NCBI RefSeq assembly: GCF_024519155.1
Contig: NZ_JANIFJ010000002.1
Location: forward strand, 310,001-374,000
DNA length: 64,000 nt
Reading direction: 5' to 3'
DNA from: Mangrovibrevibacter kandeliae
Lineage (GTDB): Bacteria > Pseudomonadota > Alphaproteobacteria > Rhizobiales > Rhizobiaceae
Position numbers and translations under genes: made by a program
Part shown: positions 16,771 to 24,289 of the stretch, piece after piece
Numbering within the stretch: the first letter of the stretch is position 1
Layout of the letters: each line of letters opens with the position of its first letter
The notes under the pieces: generated by a model
Told to the model about the DNA's origin: nothing
The model's input: only the letters and a program-made list of their open reading frames with translations
The model's database searches: none

Positions 16771-18354
16771 TTGGCCAGGGAATTCGATGCCGTCTTCATC
16801 GGCGCCGGGCACAACGCCCTGGCGGCTGCGGTCCATCTCGCCTCCCGCGGCTGGTCGGTCGGCGTCTTCGAGCGGAACGAGGCTCCGGGCGGCGCCTGCC
16901 GCACCGAGGAGGTGACGCTTCCGGGCTTCCGTCACGACCTCTACGCGACCAATCTCGGCCTCTTCGCCGGCTCGGGCTTCTTCCGCGACCATGGCGACGC
17001 GCTCGCCCGGCACGGTCTCGCCTTCGTCCCGACCGACGATTGCTTCGCCTCGCCAGCGCCGGACGGCTCCTGGTTCGGCGTCTCCCGCGACATCGAGAAG
17101 ACGGTCGCACGGGCCACCGCGCTGTCGCCGGCCGATGCCGCGCGCTGGCGCCAGATGGTGGCCGATTTTGCAGGCGATGCGCCGCACCTCTTCGCCCTCC
17201 TCGGCGCACCGATGGGCCGGCGCCGGCTGGCCGCGCTCGGCTGGAAGGCGTGGCGCGCCAAGGGCACGTCCGGGCTTCTTGAACTGGGCCGGCTGCTGAC
17301 CTCCTCGCCGCGCGAGTTTCTCCAGCGCAACTTCGAGGCGCCGCTGATCCAAGCGGCGCTCGGCGCCTGGGGCATGCATCTGGACTTCGCGCCCGACGTC
17401 GCCGGCGGCGCGCTGTTTCCCTATCTCGAAGGCATGGTCGACCAGACCATGGGCATGGTGATCGGCAAGGGTGGCGCGGACACCATCATCAAGGCCATGG
17501 TCGCCAGGATCGAGGAACTCGGCGGCAGCGTCGTGACCGGAGCGGAGGTGTCCGCCATCCGCCGCCGGTCCGGCCGGGCCGACGGCATCGTCCTCGCGGA
17601 CGGCAGCGAGGTCGCCGCCCGGCGCGCGGTGATCGCCGGCGTGACGCCGGGCGCCCTGGTCGACCGGCTGCTCGCCTCGTCGGCGGGCAGCGGCGACGAC
17701 GGCTTCGACCGGGGCGCGCGCACGTTCCGTCACGGTCCGGGGACGATGATGGTCCACCTCGCGCTGTCCGGTCTGCCCGACTGGACCGCCGGCGCCGAAC
17801 TGCAGCGCTTCCTCTACGTCCACCTCGCGCCGGATCTCGACGGGATGGCGCAGGCCTATGCCGAGGCGATGGCCGGCCTCCTGCCCCGCCGGCCGCTTCT
17901 CGTGGTCGGCCAGCAGACGGCCGTCGATCCCTCGCGCGCACCGGCCGGCCGGCACACGCTCTGGGTCCAGGTGCGCGTGGTGCCCGGCACGATCCGGGGC
18001 GATGCCGCGGGCCGGATCGAGGCTCGCGACTGGGCACAGGCGGGCGCTGCCTATGCCGACCGGGTGATCGACATCATCGAGGACTACGCCCCGGGAACGC
18101 GGGCGAAGATCCTCGGCCGCCATGTCGAGACGCCCGCCGATCTCGAGCGGCGCAACCCCAATCTCGTCGGAGGCGACGGCATCGGTGGCAGCCACCACCT
18201 GTCGCAGAACTTCCTGTTCCGGCCGATGCCGGGCTGGGCGCGCTATCGCACGCCGGTCGACGGGCTCTATCTGATCGGCGCCTCGACCTGGCCGGGCGGC
18301 GGCCTCGGCGCTGGCTCGGGCTACCTCTTGGCGCAGGATCTGGCGGGGCGCTGA
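16771..18354 (+). CDS. Phytoene-desaturase-like FAD oxidoreductase (COG1233), second of a divergent pair
   Basis: A 527-residue paralogue of the product at 15005-16579. It has the FAD motif VFIGAGHNALAAAVHLASRG, the GGACRTEEV segment, and the C-terminal signature LYLIGASTWPGGGLGAGSG. Translation is assigned to a TTG at 16771 because GGAGG lies nine bases upstream and no in-frame ATG or GTG is nearby. It ends 24 bases before the convergent FAD-oxidase gene. Two divergent members of one family under a shared regulatory region suggest consecutive or heteromeric oxidation steps, but the substrate is unknown. Confidence 0.85.
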   Translation: MAREFDAVFIGAGHNALAAAVHLASRGWSVGVFERNEAPGGACRTEEVTLPGFRHDLYATNLGLFAGSGFFRDHGDALARHGLAFVPTDDCFASPAPDGSWFGVSRDIEKTVARATALSPADAARWRQMVADFAGDAPHLFALLGAPMGRRRLAALGWKAWRAKGTSGLLELGRLLTSSPREFLQRNFEAPLIQAALGAWGMHLDFAPDVAGGALFPYLEGMVDQTMGMVIGKGGADTIIKAMVARIEELGGSVVTGAEVSAIRRRSGRADGIVLADGSEVAARRAVIAGVTPGALVDRLLASSAGSGDDGFDRGARTFRHGPGTMMVHLALSGLPDWTAGAELQRFLYVHLAPDLDGMAQAYAEAMAGLLPRRPLLVVGQQTAVDPSRAPAGRHTLWVQVRVVPGTIRGDAAGRIEARDWAQAGAAYADRVIDIIEDYAPGTRAKILGRHVETPADLERRNPNLVGGDGIGGSHHLSQNFLFRPMPGWARYRTPVDGLYLIGASTWPGGGLGAGSGYLLAQDLAGR

Positions 18355-18378
18355 GCGCCGCCGCCATCGCGCTGCCCG

Positions 18379-19770
18379 TTACCCGAGCACCTTTCCGGGG
18401 TTGAGGATGCCCTTGGGATCGAGCGCCCGCTTCATCCGGCGCATCAGGTCGAGCTCCTCGTCCGAGCGCGTGTAGGAGAGGTACTTGCGCTTGAGGAGGC
18501 CGATCCCGTGCTCCGCCGAGATCGTGCCGCCGGCGCGGCGGATGGTGTCGTAGACGAAGCCCGTGATGGCCTCGCCGGGCTGCGCCAAGCCGGCCGACGG
18601 CACGTGGACCACCAGATGCAGGTTGCTGTCGCCGATATGGCCGTAGGACAGCGCGATCGCGTCCGCCCAGCGCGCCCTCAGCCCGGCCTCCAGGACCTCG
18701 ACGACCTCGCCGGTGCGACCGGCGGAGAGCCCGACGTCGAAGGCGGTGATCGGGCCGAGCACCTTGGAGTATTCCGACACGCTCTCGCGGATTGCCCAGA
18801 GATCGGCGACGTCCGTCTGCGATGCGGCAAGGACCGCGTCCTCGACATCACCCGCCTCGAGCGCCGCACCGAGAACGGCTTCCAGCCGCGCGGCCTCGTG
18901 CTCGGCATCGAAACCGCTCGCCTCGATCACGACGTAGATGCCGTGCCGTCCGGCCAGCGGGCGCGGCAGATGCGGCAGGCTGCCGGCCATGAAGTCGTAG
19001 AAGCTCGGCCACATCACCTCGAAGGAGGTGAGCGACGGCCCCAGCCCGGCGCGCATGGCCTTGAGGAGCGACAGAACGGCCTCGAAATCCCGGCAGCCGC
19101 AGAGCGCGCTGGTCGAAAAGCTCGGCCGGGGCTGCAGTCTGAGGACGGCGCGGGTGATGACGCCGAGCGTCCCCTCCGAGCCGATGAACAGCTGCTTGGA
19201 GTCGTAACCGGCGTTGTTCTTCAGCATCTTGTTCAGCGAGGAGACGACCGTGCCGTCGGCGAGCACGACCTCGAGCCCGAGCACGTGCTCGCGGGCCATG
19301 CCGTAGCGGATCACCCGATTGCCGCCGGCATTGGTCGCCAGGTTGCCGCCGACCGTGCAGGAGCCGCGGGCGCCGAGGTCGAGCGCGAGGAACAGCCCGG
19401 CGTCCTCGGCCGCCGCCTGGGCGACCTGCAGCACGGTGCCCGCCTCGACGGTCATGGTGGCCATCGCCGGGTCGATCTCCTCGATCCGGTTCATGCGCTC
19501 CAGCGACAGCGCCACGGCGTCGCCGACCGGGTGCGCCCCGCCGGCAAGGCCCGTCAGCCCGCCCTGCGGGACGAGCGCGATGCCGTGCGCGTCGCAGAGC
19601 TTCAGCGTTGCCGCGACGTCCGCCGTCGTGCGGGGACGCACGAGCGCCAGCGGCCGGACCGGCGGCAGGCCGCTCCAGTCGTGCGTCGCCCGCTCCGGGA
19701 TGCCGTCGCCCACCGCGACGAGATCGTCGCCGAGATGCGCGCCGAGAAGTGCAAGCCGATGGTCCATCAC
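18379..19770 (-). CDS. FAD-linked 2-hydroxy-acid oxidase/dehydrogenase, GlcD/D-2-hydroxyglutarate dehydrogenase type
   Basis: A 463-residue member of the vanillyl-alcohol-oxidase/PCMH flavoprotein family that oxidises D-2-hydroxy acids to 2-oxo acids. The FAD-binding half contains VRPRTTADVAATLKLCDAHG, the PQGGLTGLAGG loop and GSCTVGGNLATNAGG. The C-terminal domain has YGHIGDSNLHLVV and SAEHGIGLLKRKYL, which carry the family's conserved His and metal/substrate-binding residues. The length is that of stand-alone GlcD/DLD/D2HGDH enzymes; no GlcE or GlcF follows. The start is 19770 (the next codon, 19767, is also ATG-coded). A role in oxidising a hydroxy-acid intermediate of the adjacent catabolic genes is possible. 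Confidence 0.88.
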   Translation of the reverse strand: MMDHRLALLGAHLGDDLVAVGDGIPERATHDWSGLPPVRPLALVRPRTTADVAATLKLCDAHGIALVPQGGLTGLAGGAHPVGDAVALSLERMNRIEEIDPAMATMTVEAGTVLQVAQAAAEDAGLFLALDLGARGSCTVGGNLATNAGGNRVIRYGMAREHVLGLEVVLADGTVVSSLNKMLKNNAGYDSKQLFIGSEGTLGVITRAVLRLQPRPSFSTSALCGCRDFEAVLSLLKAMRAGLGPSLTSFEVMWPSFYDFMAGSLPHLPRPLAGRHGIYVVIEASGFDAEHEAARLEAVLGAALEAGDVEDAVLAASQTDVADLWAIRESVSEYSKVLGPITAFDVGLSAGRTGEVVEVLEAGLRARWADAIALSYGHIGDSNLHLVVHVPSAGLAQPGEAITGFVYDTIRRAGGTISAEHGIGLLKRKYLSYTRSDEELDLMRRMKRALDPKGILNPGKVLG

Positions 19771-20089
19771 GATCCTCCGCCGGAGAAAGGCAGGCGGTGC
19801 GCCCGACCCGCGCGCCGAAGCCGGCAGCTTATATGCATTTTCATATATTCCCAGCGTGTGATGCGGTCCGCCTGATGGTGCGGCGAGTCAAAGGCAATCC
19901 GCCCGCCGAGTCGAAACTCGATGATCACGGCCGTTTGCTGCGCTCTCTCGCAGATGCAGCAAGATCCGTGTGCAGTCTGCGAAGAAAACGAGCAGCTCTG
20001 AAGCGGTGCGCAAAGTCCTTGCATATGCATATTTAGGGGGATAGCGTTTCGCTCCACATGCCGCACGGCGGCGATCGGGGGAGGTGGAG
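19771..20089. promoter_or_regulatory. 319-base divergent regulatory region (glcD-like / isatin-hydrolase-like genes)
   Basis: No gene is seen. The region is AT-rich relative to its surroundings and holds ATATG-N6-CATAT at 19831-19846, near the minus-strand gene, and a perfect TGCATATGCA palindrome at 20020-20029, 60 bases before the plus-strand gene. The second is identical to the palindrome at 16667-16676. The MarR encoded two genes downstream is a natural candidate to bind it. Confidence 0.45.
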
Positions 20090-20881
20090 ATGGCGGAGAC
20101 ACAGGGACTGGCCGCGCTGGCCGAGATGCTGCTGGGCGGCGGCGTCGAGATCGTCGACCTCTCGGCCGTCCTCGGCCCCAACACGCCGCTGCTCAAGCTC
20201 CCGCCGGAGCTCGCCGTCGACACCCCGAAGATCGAGATCCACAAGATCTCGGAGTACGACAAGAACGGCCCGTGGTGGGCCTGGAACTGGCTGAAGGTCG
20301 GCGAGCATTCGGGCACGCATTTCGACGCGCCGCACCACTGGATCACGGGCAAGGACTTCCCGGACGGGGCGACCGACTCGATCCCGGCAAAGAACTTCGT
20401 CGCCCCGGTCAACGTCCTCGACTGCTCGGCCAAGAGCGCGGCCGATCCCGACTATCTCCTGACCGCCGAGGACGTGAAGGCCTGGGAGGCCGAGCACGGC
20501 GAGATCAAGCCGGGCGAGTGGGTGGTGATGCGCACCGACTGGTACAAGCGCAACGGCTCGGAGGAGACCTTCCTCAACGCCGACGCCACCGGCCCCCATT
20601 CACCGGGCCCGACGCCGGACGCGATCCAGTACATCATCGACAAGGGCGCCATCGGCTGGGGCACCGAGTGCATCGGCACCGATGCCGGCCAGGCCGGCGG
20701 GATGGAGATCCCCTTCCCCGCCCACAACCTGATGCACAAGAACAACCGCTACGGCCTCGCCAGCCTCTGCAATCTCGACAAGCTGCCACCGAAGGGCGCG
20801 ATCCTGATCGCCGCCCCGCTGAAGATCGAGCACGGCACCGGCAGCCCGGTCCGCGCCCTGGCGCTGGTTCCCAGGTCCTGA
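20090..20881 (+). CDS. Cyclase-family metal-dependent hydrolase, probable isatin hydrolase
   Basis: A 263-residue member of the kynurenine-formamidase/cyclase family (PF04199). The diagnostic metal-binding motif HxGTHxDxPxH is intact as HSGTHFDAPHH (residues about 73-83), and a conserved Gln follows in DAGQAGG near residue 199. The YDKNGPWWAWNW and LDCSAKSAADPDYLL segments resemble isatin hydrolases as I remember them rather than KynB. Isatin hydrolase opens the lactam of isatin to isatinate (2-aminophenylglyoxylate). The ATG at 20090 has GGGGGAGG about five bases upstream; a GTG at 20084 is the alternative. The downstream MarR and IorAB genes support a role in indole or auxin breakdown. Kynurenine formamidase remains possible, but a separate candidate exists at 41724. 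Confidence 0.7.
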   Translation: MAETQGLAALAEMLLGGGVEIVDLSAVLGPNTPLLKLPPELAVDTPKIEIHKISEYDKNGPWWAWNWLKVGEHSGTHFDAPHHWITGKDFPDGATDSIPAKNFVAPVNVLDCSAKSAADPDYLLTAEDVKAWEAEHGEIKPGEWVVMRTDWYKRNGSEETFLNADATGPHSPGPTPDAIQYIIDKGAIGWGTECIGTDAGQAGGMEIPFPAHNLMHKNNRYGLASLCNLDKLPPKGAILIAAPLKIEHGTGSPVRALALVPRS

Positions 20882-20963
20882 GGCGCGGGGCGAGACGGCG
20901 GATGCGACGGGCGGGCCACGCCCCGGCGCGGTCGGATCGTCCGCTCGCAATCGGGTCGCGTTG

Positions 20964-21446
20964 ATGGACGGCGAGGGCACGGTGCCCGGCGGGCGGGCGT
21001 TCGCGCTCGGCGAGATCGGGCTGCAGCAGTTCGCGCCCTACCTGATGAACCGGATCATGGGGCGCTACAACGCCACGCTCCGGGAGGCGCTGAAGGCGCA
21101 CGGCCTGACCATCGCGCAGATGCGCACGCTGGCGATCCTCGCCGTCACCGACGGCCTGACCGTCAGCGAGCTGTCCGTCTACGCGGTGATCGAACAGTCG
21201 ACCCTGAGCCGCACGCTCGACGCCATGGAGGCGCAAGGCCTCCTTCGGCGGGAACCCCAGGCGAGCGACAACCGCGTCCGCCGCGTCTCGCTGAACGAGG
21301 CCGGCCGGGCGCTGTTCGAAGAGGTCTGGCCGGTGATGCGGGCGGCGTTCGGCACGATGTTCAAGGGCATCGACGACGGCGAATACGCGGCCTTCGTGGC
21401 CGTGCTGCAGAAGATCCTCGCCAACATCCGGCGGCACGATTTCTAG
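20964..21446 (+). CDS. MarR-family transcriptional regulator
   Basis: A 160-residue winged-helix regulator: LTIAQMRTLAILAVTDG, then LSVYAVIEQSTLSRTLDAME as recognition region and a QASDNRVRRVSL wing. The ATG at 20964 is used; an adjacent TTG at 20961 is the alternative, and no strong ribosome site is visible. It lies between the isatin-hydrolase-like gene and the VOC and iorAB genes, all on the plus strand, so it probably governs this unit in response to an aromatic ligand. MarR regulators are known to control auxin catabolism in other proteobacteria. The TGCATATGCA palindrome at 20020 is a candidate site. Confidence 0.9.
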   Translation: MDGEGTVPGGRAFALGEIGLQQFAPYLMNRIMGRYNATLREALKAHGLTIAQMRTLAILAVTDGLTVSELSVYAVIEQSTLSRTLDAMEAQGLLRREPQASDNRVRRVSLNEAGRALFEEVWPVMRAAFGTMFKGIDDGEYAAFVAVLQKILANIRRHDF

Positions 21447-21457
21447 GAGGTGTGTCG

Positions 21458-22084
21458 ATGACGAGAGCAGCGCATTCAAAGGTGATCCTTCGTGCAGCCG
21501 GCGTCGCCCTGGTCGCCCTCGCTTCGGCCCATATCCCGGGAACCGCGGCCGCGGAGCCGATGCCCGGCATGCGGGGCATCGACCATGTCGGCATCACCGT
21601 GCCCGACGTCGCCGCGGCCGAGAGCTTCTTCGTCGATGTCGTCGGCTGCAGCAAGGCGATGTCCTTCGGGCCCTTCCGCGACGACAAGGGCACGTTCATG
21701 ACGGATCTCGTGAACGTTGACCCGCGCGCTGTGATCGACCGGATCACGCTGCTGCGCTGCGGCAACGGCAGCAACATCGAGCTCTTCCAGTACGAGGCGC
21801 CCGACCAGTCGAAGGCGATGCCGCGCAACAGCGACATCGGCGGGCATCACCTTGCCTTCTATGTCGACGACATCCAGGCAGCGAAGGCCTATTTTGACGC
21901 CCACGGCGTGCGCACCCTGATGGGTCCGGTGCCGATCGAAGACGGGCCGGCGGCCGGCCAGACGATCCTCTACTTCTTCGCGCCCTGGGGCCTTCAGCTG
22001 GAAGCGATCAGCTACCCGAAGGGCATGGCCTACGAGACAGGCGCGCAGACCGTGCTGTGGTCGACCCGCGACCCGGCGAAATGA
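21458..22084 (+). CDS. VOC (glyoxalase/dioxygenase fold) protein with predicted signal peptide
   Basis: A 208-residue protein whose first 31 residues (MTRAAHSKVILRAAGVALVA, ending near AEP) look like an export signal. The remainder is one vicinal-oxygen-chelate module: RGIDHVGITVPDVAAAESFF opens the first beta-alpha-beta unit and GGHHLAFYVDDIQAA the second, ending at LQLEAISYP. Potential metal ligands are the His of DHVGIT, the His of HHLAF and the Glu of LEAIS. AGGAGG lies seven bases before the ATG. Being exported is unusual for the family. Its position between marR and iorA suggests a periplasmic step on an indole compound, but the activity is unknown. Confidence 0.85.
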   Translation: MTRAAHSKVILRAAGVALVALASAHIPGTAAAEPMPGMRGIDHVGITVPDVAAAESFFVDVVGCSKAMSFGPFRDDKGTFMTDLVNVDPRAVIDRITLLRCGNGSNIELFQYEAPDQSKAMPRNSDIGGHHLAFYVDDIQAAKAYFDAHGVRTLMGPVPIEDGPAAGQTILYFFAPWGLQLEAISYPKGMAYETGAQTVLWSTRDPAK

Positions 22085-22126
22085 TCCTCCCGAACGCAAC
22101 CGGCGGGATTTGAAGGAGCTTCGTTC

Positions 22127-24289
22127 ATGGCTGAGCGGTCATTCGCCAAGGAAGTCGAGAAGCTGCGGCTCGGAGACGGGGCGGAGTTTTCCGGCGAGGG
22201 CATTCTTGCGATCACCAAGGCGCTCCTGCAGTGCGGCGTCGGCTATGTCGGCGGCTATCAGGGCGCGCCGATCAGCCATCTGATGGACGTCCTCGCCGAC
22301 GCGCAGGACATTCTCGGCGAACTCGGGGTGCACTTCGAGGCCTCGGCCTCCGAGGCGACCGCAACGGCGATGCTCGCCGCGTCCGTCCATTATCCGATCC
22401 GCGGCGCCTGCACCTACAAGTCCACGGTCGGAACCAACGTCGCCTCGGACGCGCTCGCCAACCTCGCCTCCGGCGGCGTGACCGGCGGGGCGCTGATCAT
22501 CGTCGGCGAGGACTACGGCGAAGGCTCCTCGATCATGCAGGAGCGCAGCCACGCCTTCGCGATGAAGAGCCAGGTCTGGCTGCTCGACCCGCGGCCGAAC
22601 CTGCCGTCGATCGTCAAGGCGGTCGAGGACGGCTTCGAGCTCTCGGAGGTCTCGAACACGCCGGTGATGCTGCAGGTGCGCATCAAGTGCTGCCATGTCC
22701 ACGGCAAGTTCACCGCCAAGGACAACAGGCGCCCCGCCATGACGGTCGCGGACGCGCTGGAGAACCCGCGCCGCGACACCGGCCGCATCGTCCTGCCGCC
22801 CGCTTCCTTCAACCACGAGAAGGAGAAGGTGGAAAAGCGTTGGCCGGCTGCGGTCGAGTTCATCAAGTCGCGGCAGATCAACGAGATCTTCGGCGCCGCC
22901 ACCGGCAGGATCGGCCTCGTCCTCCAGGGCGGCATGTACAACGGCGTCATCCGGGCGCTGCAGCGCCTCGGCCTTGCCGACATCTACGGCGACACCGAGG
23001 TGCCGCTCTACGTCCTCAACGCCGTCTATCCGCTGATCGACGACGAGTTCCTCGAGTTCTGCGAGGGCAAGGACGCCGTCCTCGTCATCGAGGAGGGCCA
23101 GCCGAACTACATCGAGCAGGCCTTCGGAGCGCTCCTCTACAAGAACGGCGGCACTTCGCGGCTCCTCGGCAAGGGCTACCTGCCGGTCGCCGGCGAATAT
23201 ACCGGCCAGGTGATGCTGGACGGGATCGGCGGCTTCCTGCGCGACCATGCCGCCGACCTCCTGCCCGACGCCATCCGTGCGCCGAACCGGGCGGAGGAAA
23301 GCCCGGTCGACCTGCCGGAGCTCGCCAAAACCGTGCCCGGCCGGCCGCCGGGCTTCTGCACGGGCTGTCCCGAGCGGCCGATCTTCGCGGCGACCAAGCT
23401 CGTCGAGCAGGAGCTCGGCCAGCACCACATCGCCTCGGACATCGGCTGCCACCTGTTCTCGATCATGCCGCCCTTCGAGCTCGGCGCGACGACGATGGGT
23501 TACGGCCTCGGTCCCGCCTCCGCCTCGGCCTTCAACGCGCCGGACGCCAAGCGCCGGTCGATCTCCTTCGTCGGCGACGGCGGCTTCTGGCACAACGGGC
23601 TGACCTCCTCGATCGGCAACGCGGTCTTCAACCAGAACGACGGCGTCATCGTCATCGTCGACAACTACTATTCCGCGGCGACCGGCGGGCAGGACATCCT
23701 CTCCTCCCGCGCAATCAACAAGTCGAAGTCGACCAAGCATCCGATCACCGAGGCGGTGAAGGGCATGGGCGTCAAATGGGTGCGCCATCTCGAGCGGACC
23801 TATGACGTCACGAAGATGCAGGCCACCCTCAAGGAGGCGCTGACGACCGAGGAGACCGGGCCGAAGGTCATCGTCGCCTCGTCGGAATGCATGCTCAACC
23901 GCCAGCGCCGGGAAAAGCCGCTCGCGGCGAAGGCGATCAAGGATGGCGAGCGGGTGGTCGCGCCGCGCTTCGGCGTCGACGAGGACGTCTGCACCGGCGA
24001 TCACGCCTGCATGCGGCTGTCCGGCTGCCCGTCTTTGTCGGTCAAGACCCTCGACGATCCGCTGCGCGACGACCCGGTCGCCCACATCGACCACAGCTGC
24101 GTCGGCTGCGGCAATTGCGGCGAGGTGGCGGACGCCGCCGTGCTCTGCCCGTCCTTCTACCGGGCCGACACCGTCCACAACCCGTCCTCGGCCGAGCGCT
24201 TCGCCGCGCGCATGAGCCGCCGGGTCATCGCCTGGCTGCAAAAGCGGCGTGACGCCGGGCGCCTTGTGTTCTCGGAAGTCGCGGCATGA
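22127..24289 (+). CDS. iorA: Indolepyruvate:ferredoxin oxidoreductase-type alpha subunit (2-oxoacid oxidoreductase)
   Basis: A 720-residue thiamine-diphosphate enzyme subunit that oxidatively decarboxylates an aryl-substituted 2-oxo acid to an acyl-CoA with reduction of ferredoxin. Order of domains: a pyrimidine-binding domain (GYQGAPISHLMDVL, SASEATATAML), a transketolase-C-like domain, a ThDP-binding domain with GDGGFWHN near residue 483 and the terminal VDN, and a C-terminal ferredoxin domain with CTGDHACMRLSGCP and CVGCGNC clusters (about residues 620 and 658). It overlaps iorB as ATGA. Beside an isatin-hydrolase-like gene, isatinate is an attractive substrate, giving anthraniloyl-CoA; indolepyruvate or phenylglyoxylate are alternatives. 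Confidence 0.92.
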   Translation: MAERSFAKEVEKLRLGDGAEFSGEGILAITKALLQCGVGYVGGYQGAPISHLMDVLADAQDILGELGVHFEASASEATATAMLAASVHYPIRGACTYKSTVGTNVASDALANLASGGVTGGALIIVGEDYGEGSSIMQERSHAFAMKSQVWLLDPRPNLPSIVKAVEDGFELSEVSNTPVMLQVRIKCCHVHGKFTAKDNRRPAMTVADALENPRRDTGRIVLPPASFNHEKEKVEKRWPAAVEFIKSRQINEIFGAATGRIGLVLQGGMYNGVIRALQRLGLADIYGDTEVPLYVLNAVYPLIDDEFLEFCEGKDAVLVIEEGQPNYIEQAFGALLYKNGGTSRLLGKGYLPVAGEYTGQVMLDGIGGFLRDHAADLLPDAIRAPNRAEESPVDLPELAKTVPGRPPGFCTGCPERPIFAATKLVEQELGQHHIASDIGCHLFSIMPPFELGATTMGYGLGPASASAFNAPDAKRRSISFVGDGGFWHNGLTSSIGNAVFNQNDGVIVIVDNYYSAATGGQDILSSRAINKSKSTKHPITEAVKGMGVKWVRHLERTYDVTKMQATLKEALTTEETGPKVIVASSECMLNRQRREKPLAAKAIKDGERVVAPRFGVDEDVCTGDHACMRLSGCPSLSVKTLDDPLRDDPVAHIDHSCVGCGNCGEVADAAVLCPSFYRADTVHNPSSAERFAARMSRRVIAWLQKRRDAGRLVFSEVAA

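Noticed and set aside
15005-18354. Carotenoid biosynthesis genes
   Set aside because: The CrtI-like fold is present twice, but no phytoene synthase, cyclase or geranylgeranyl-diphosphate synthase gene is nearby.
20090-20881. KynB-type kynurenine formamidase as the primary call
   Set aside because: It shares the cyclase-family metal motif, but the flanking segments look more like isatin hydrolase. An AFMID-type formamidase is encoded at 41724 near TDO and kynureninase. KynB activity is kept as an alternative.
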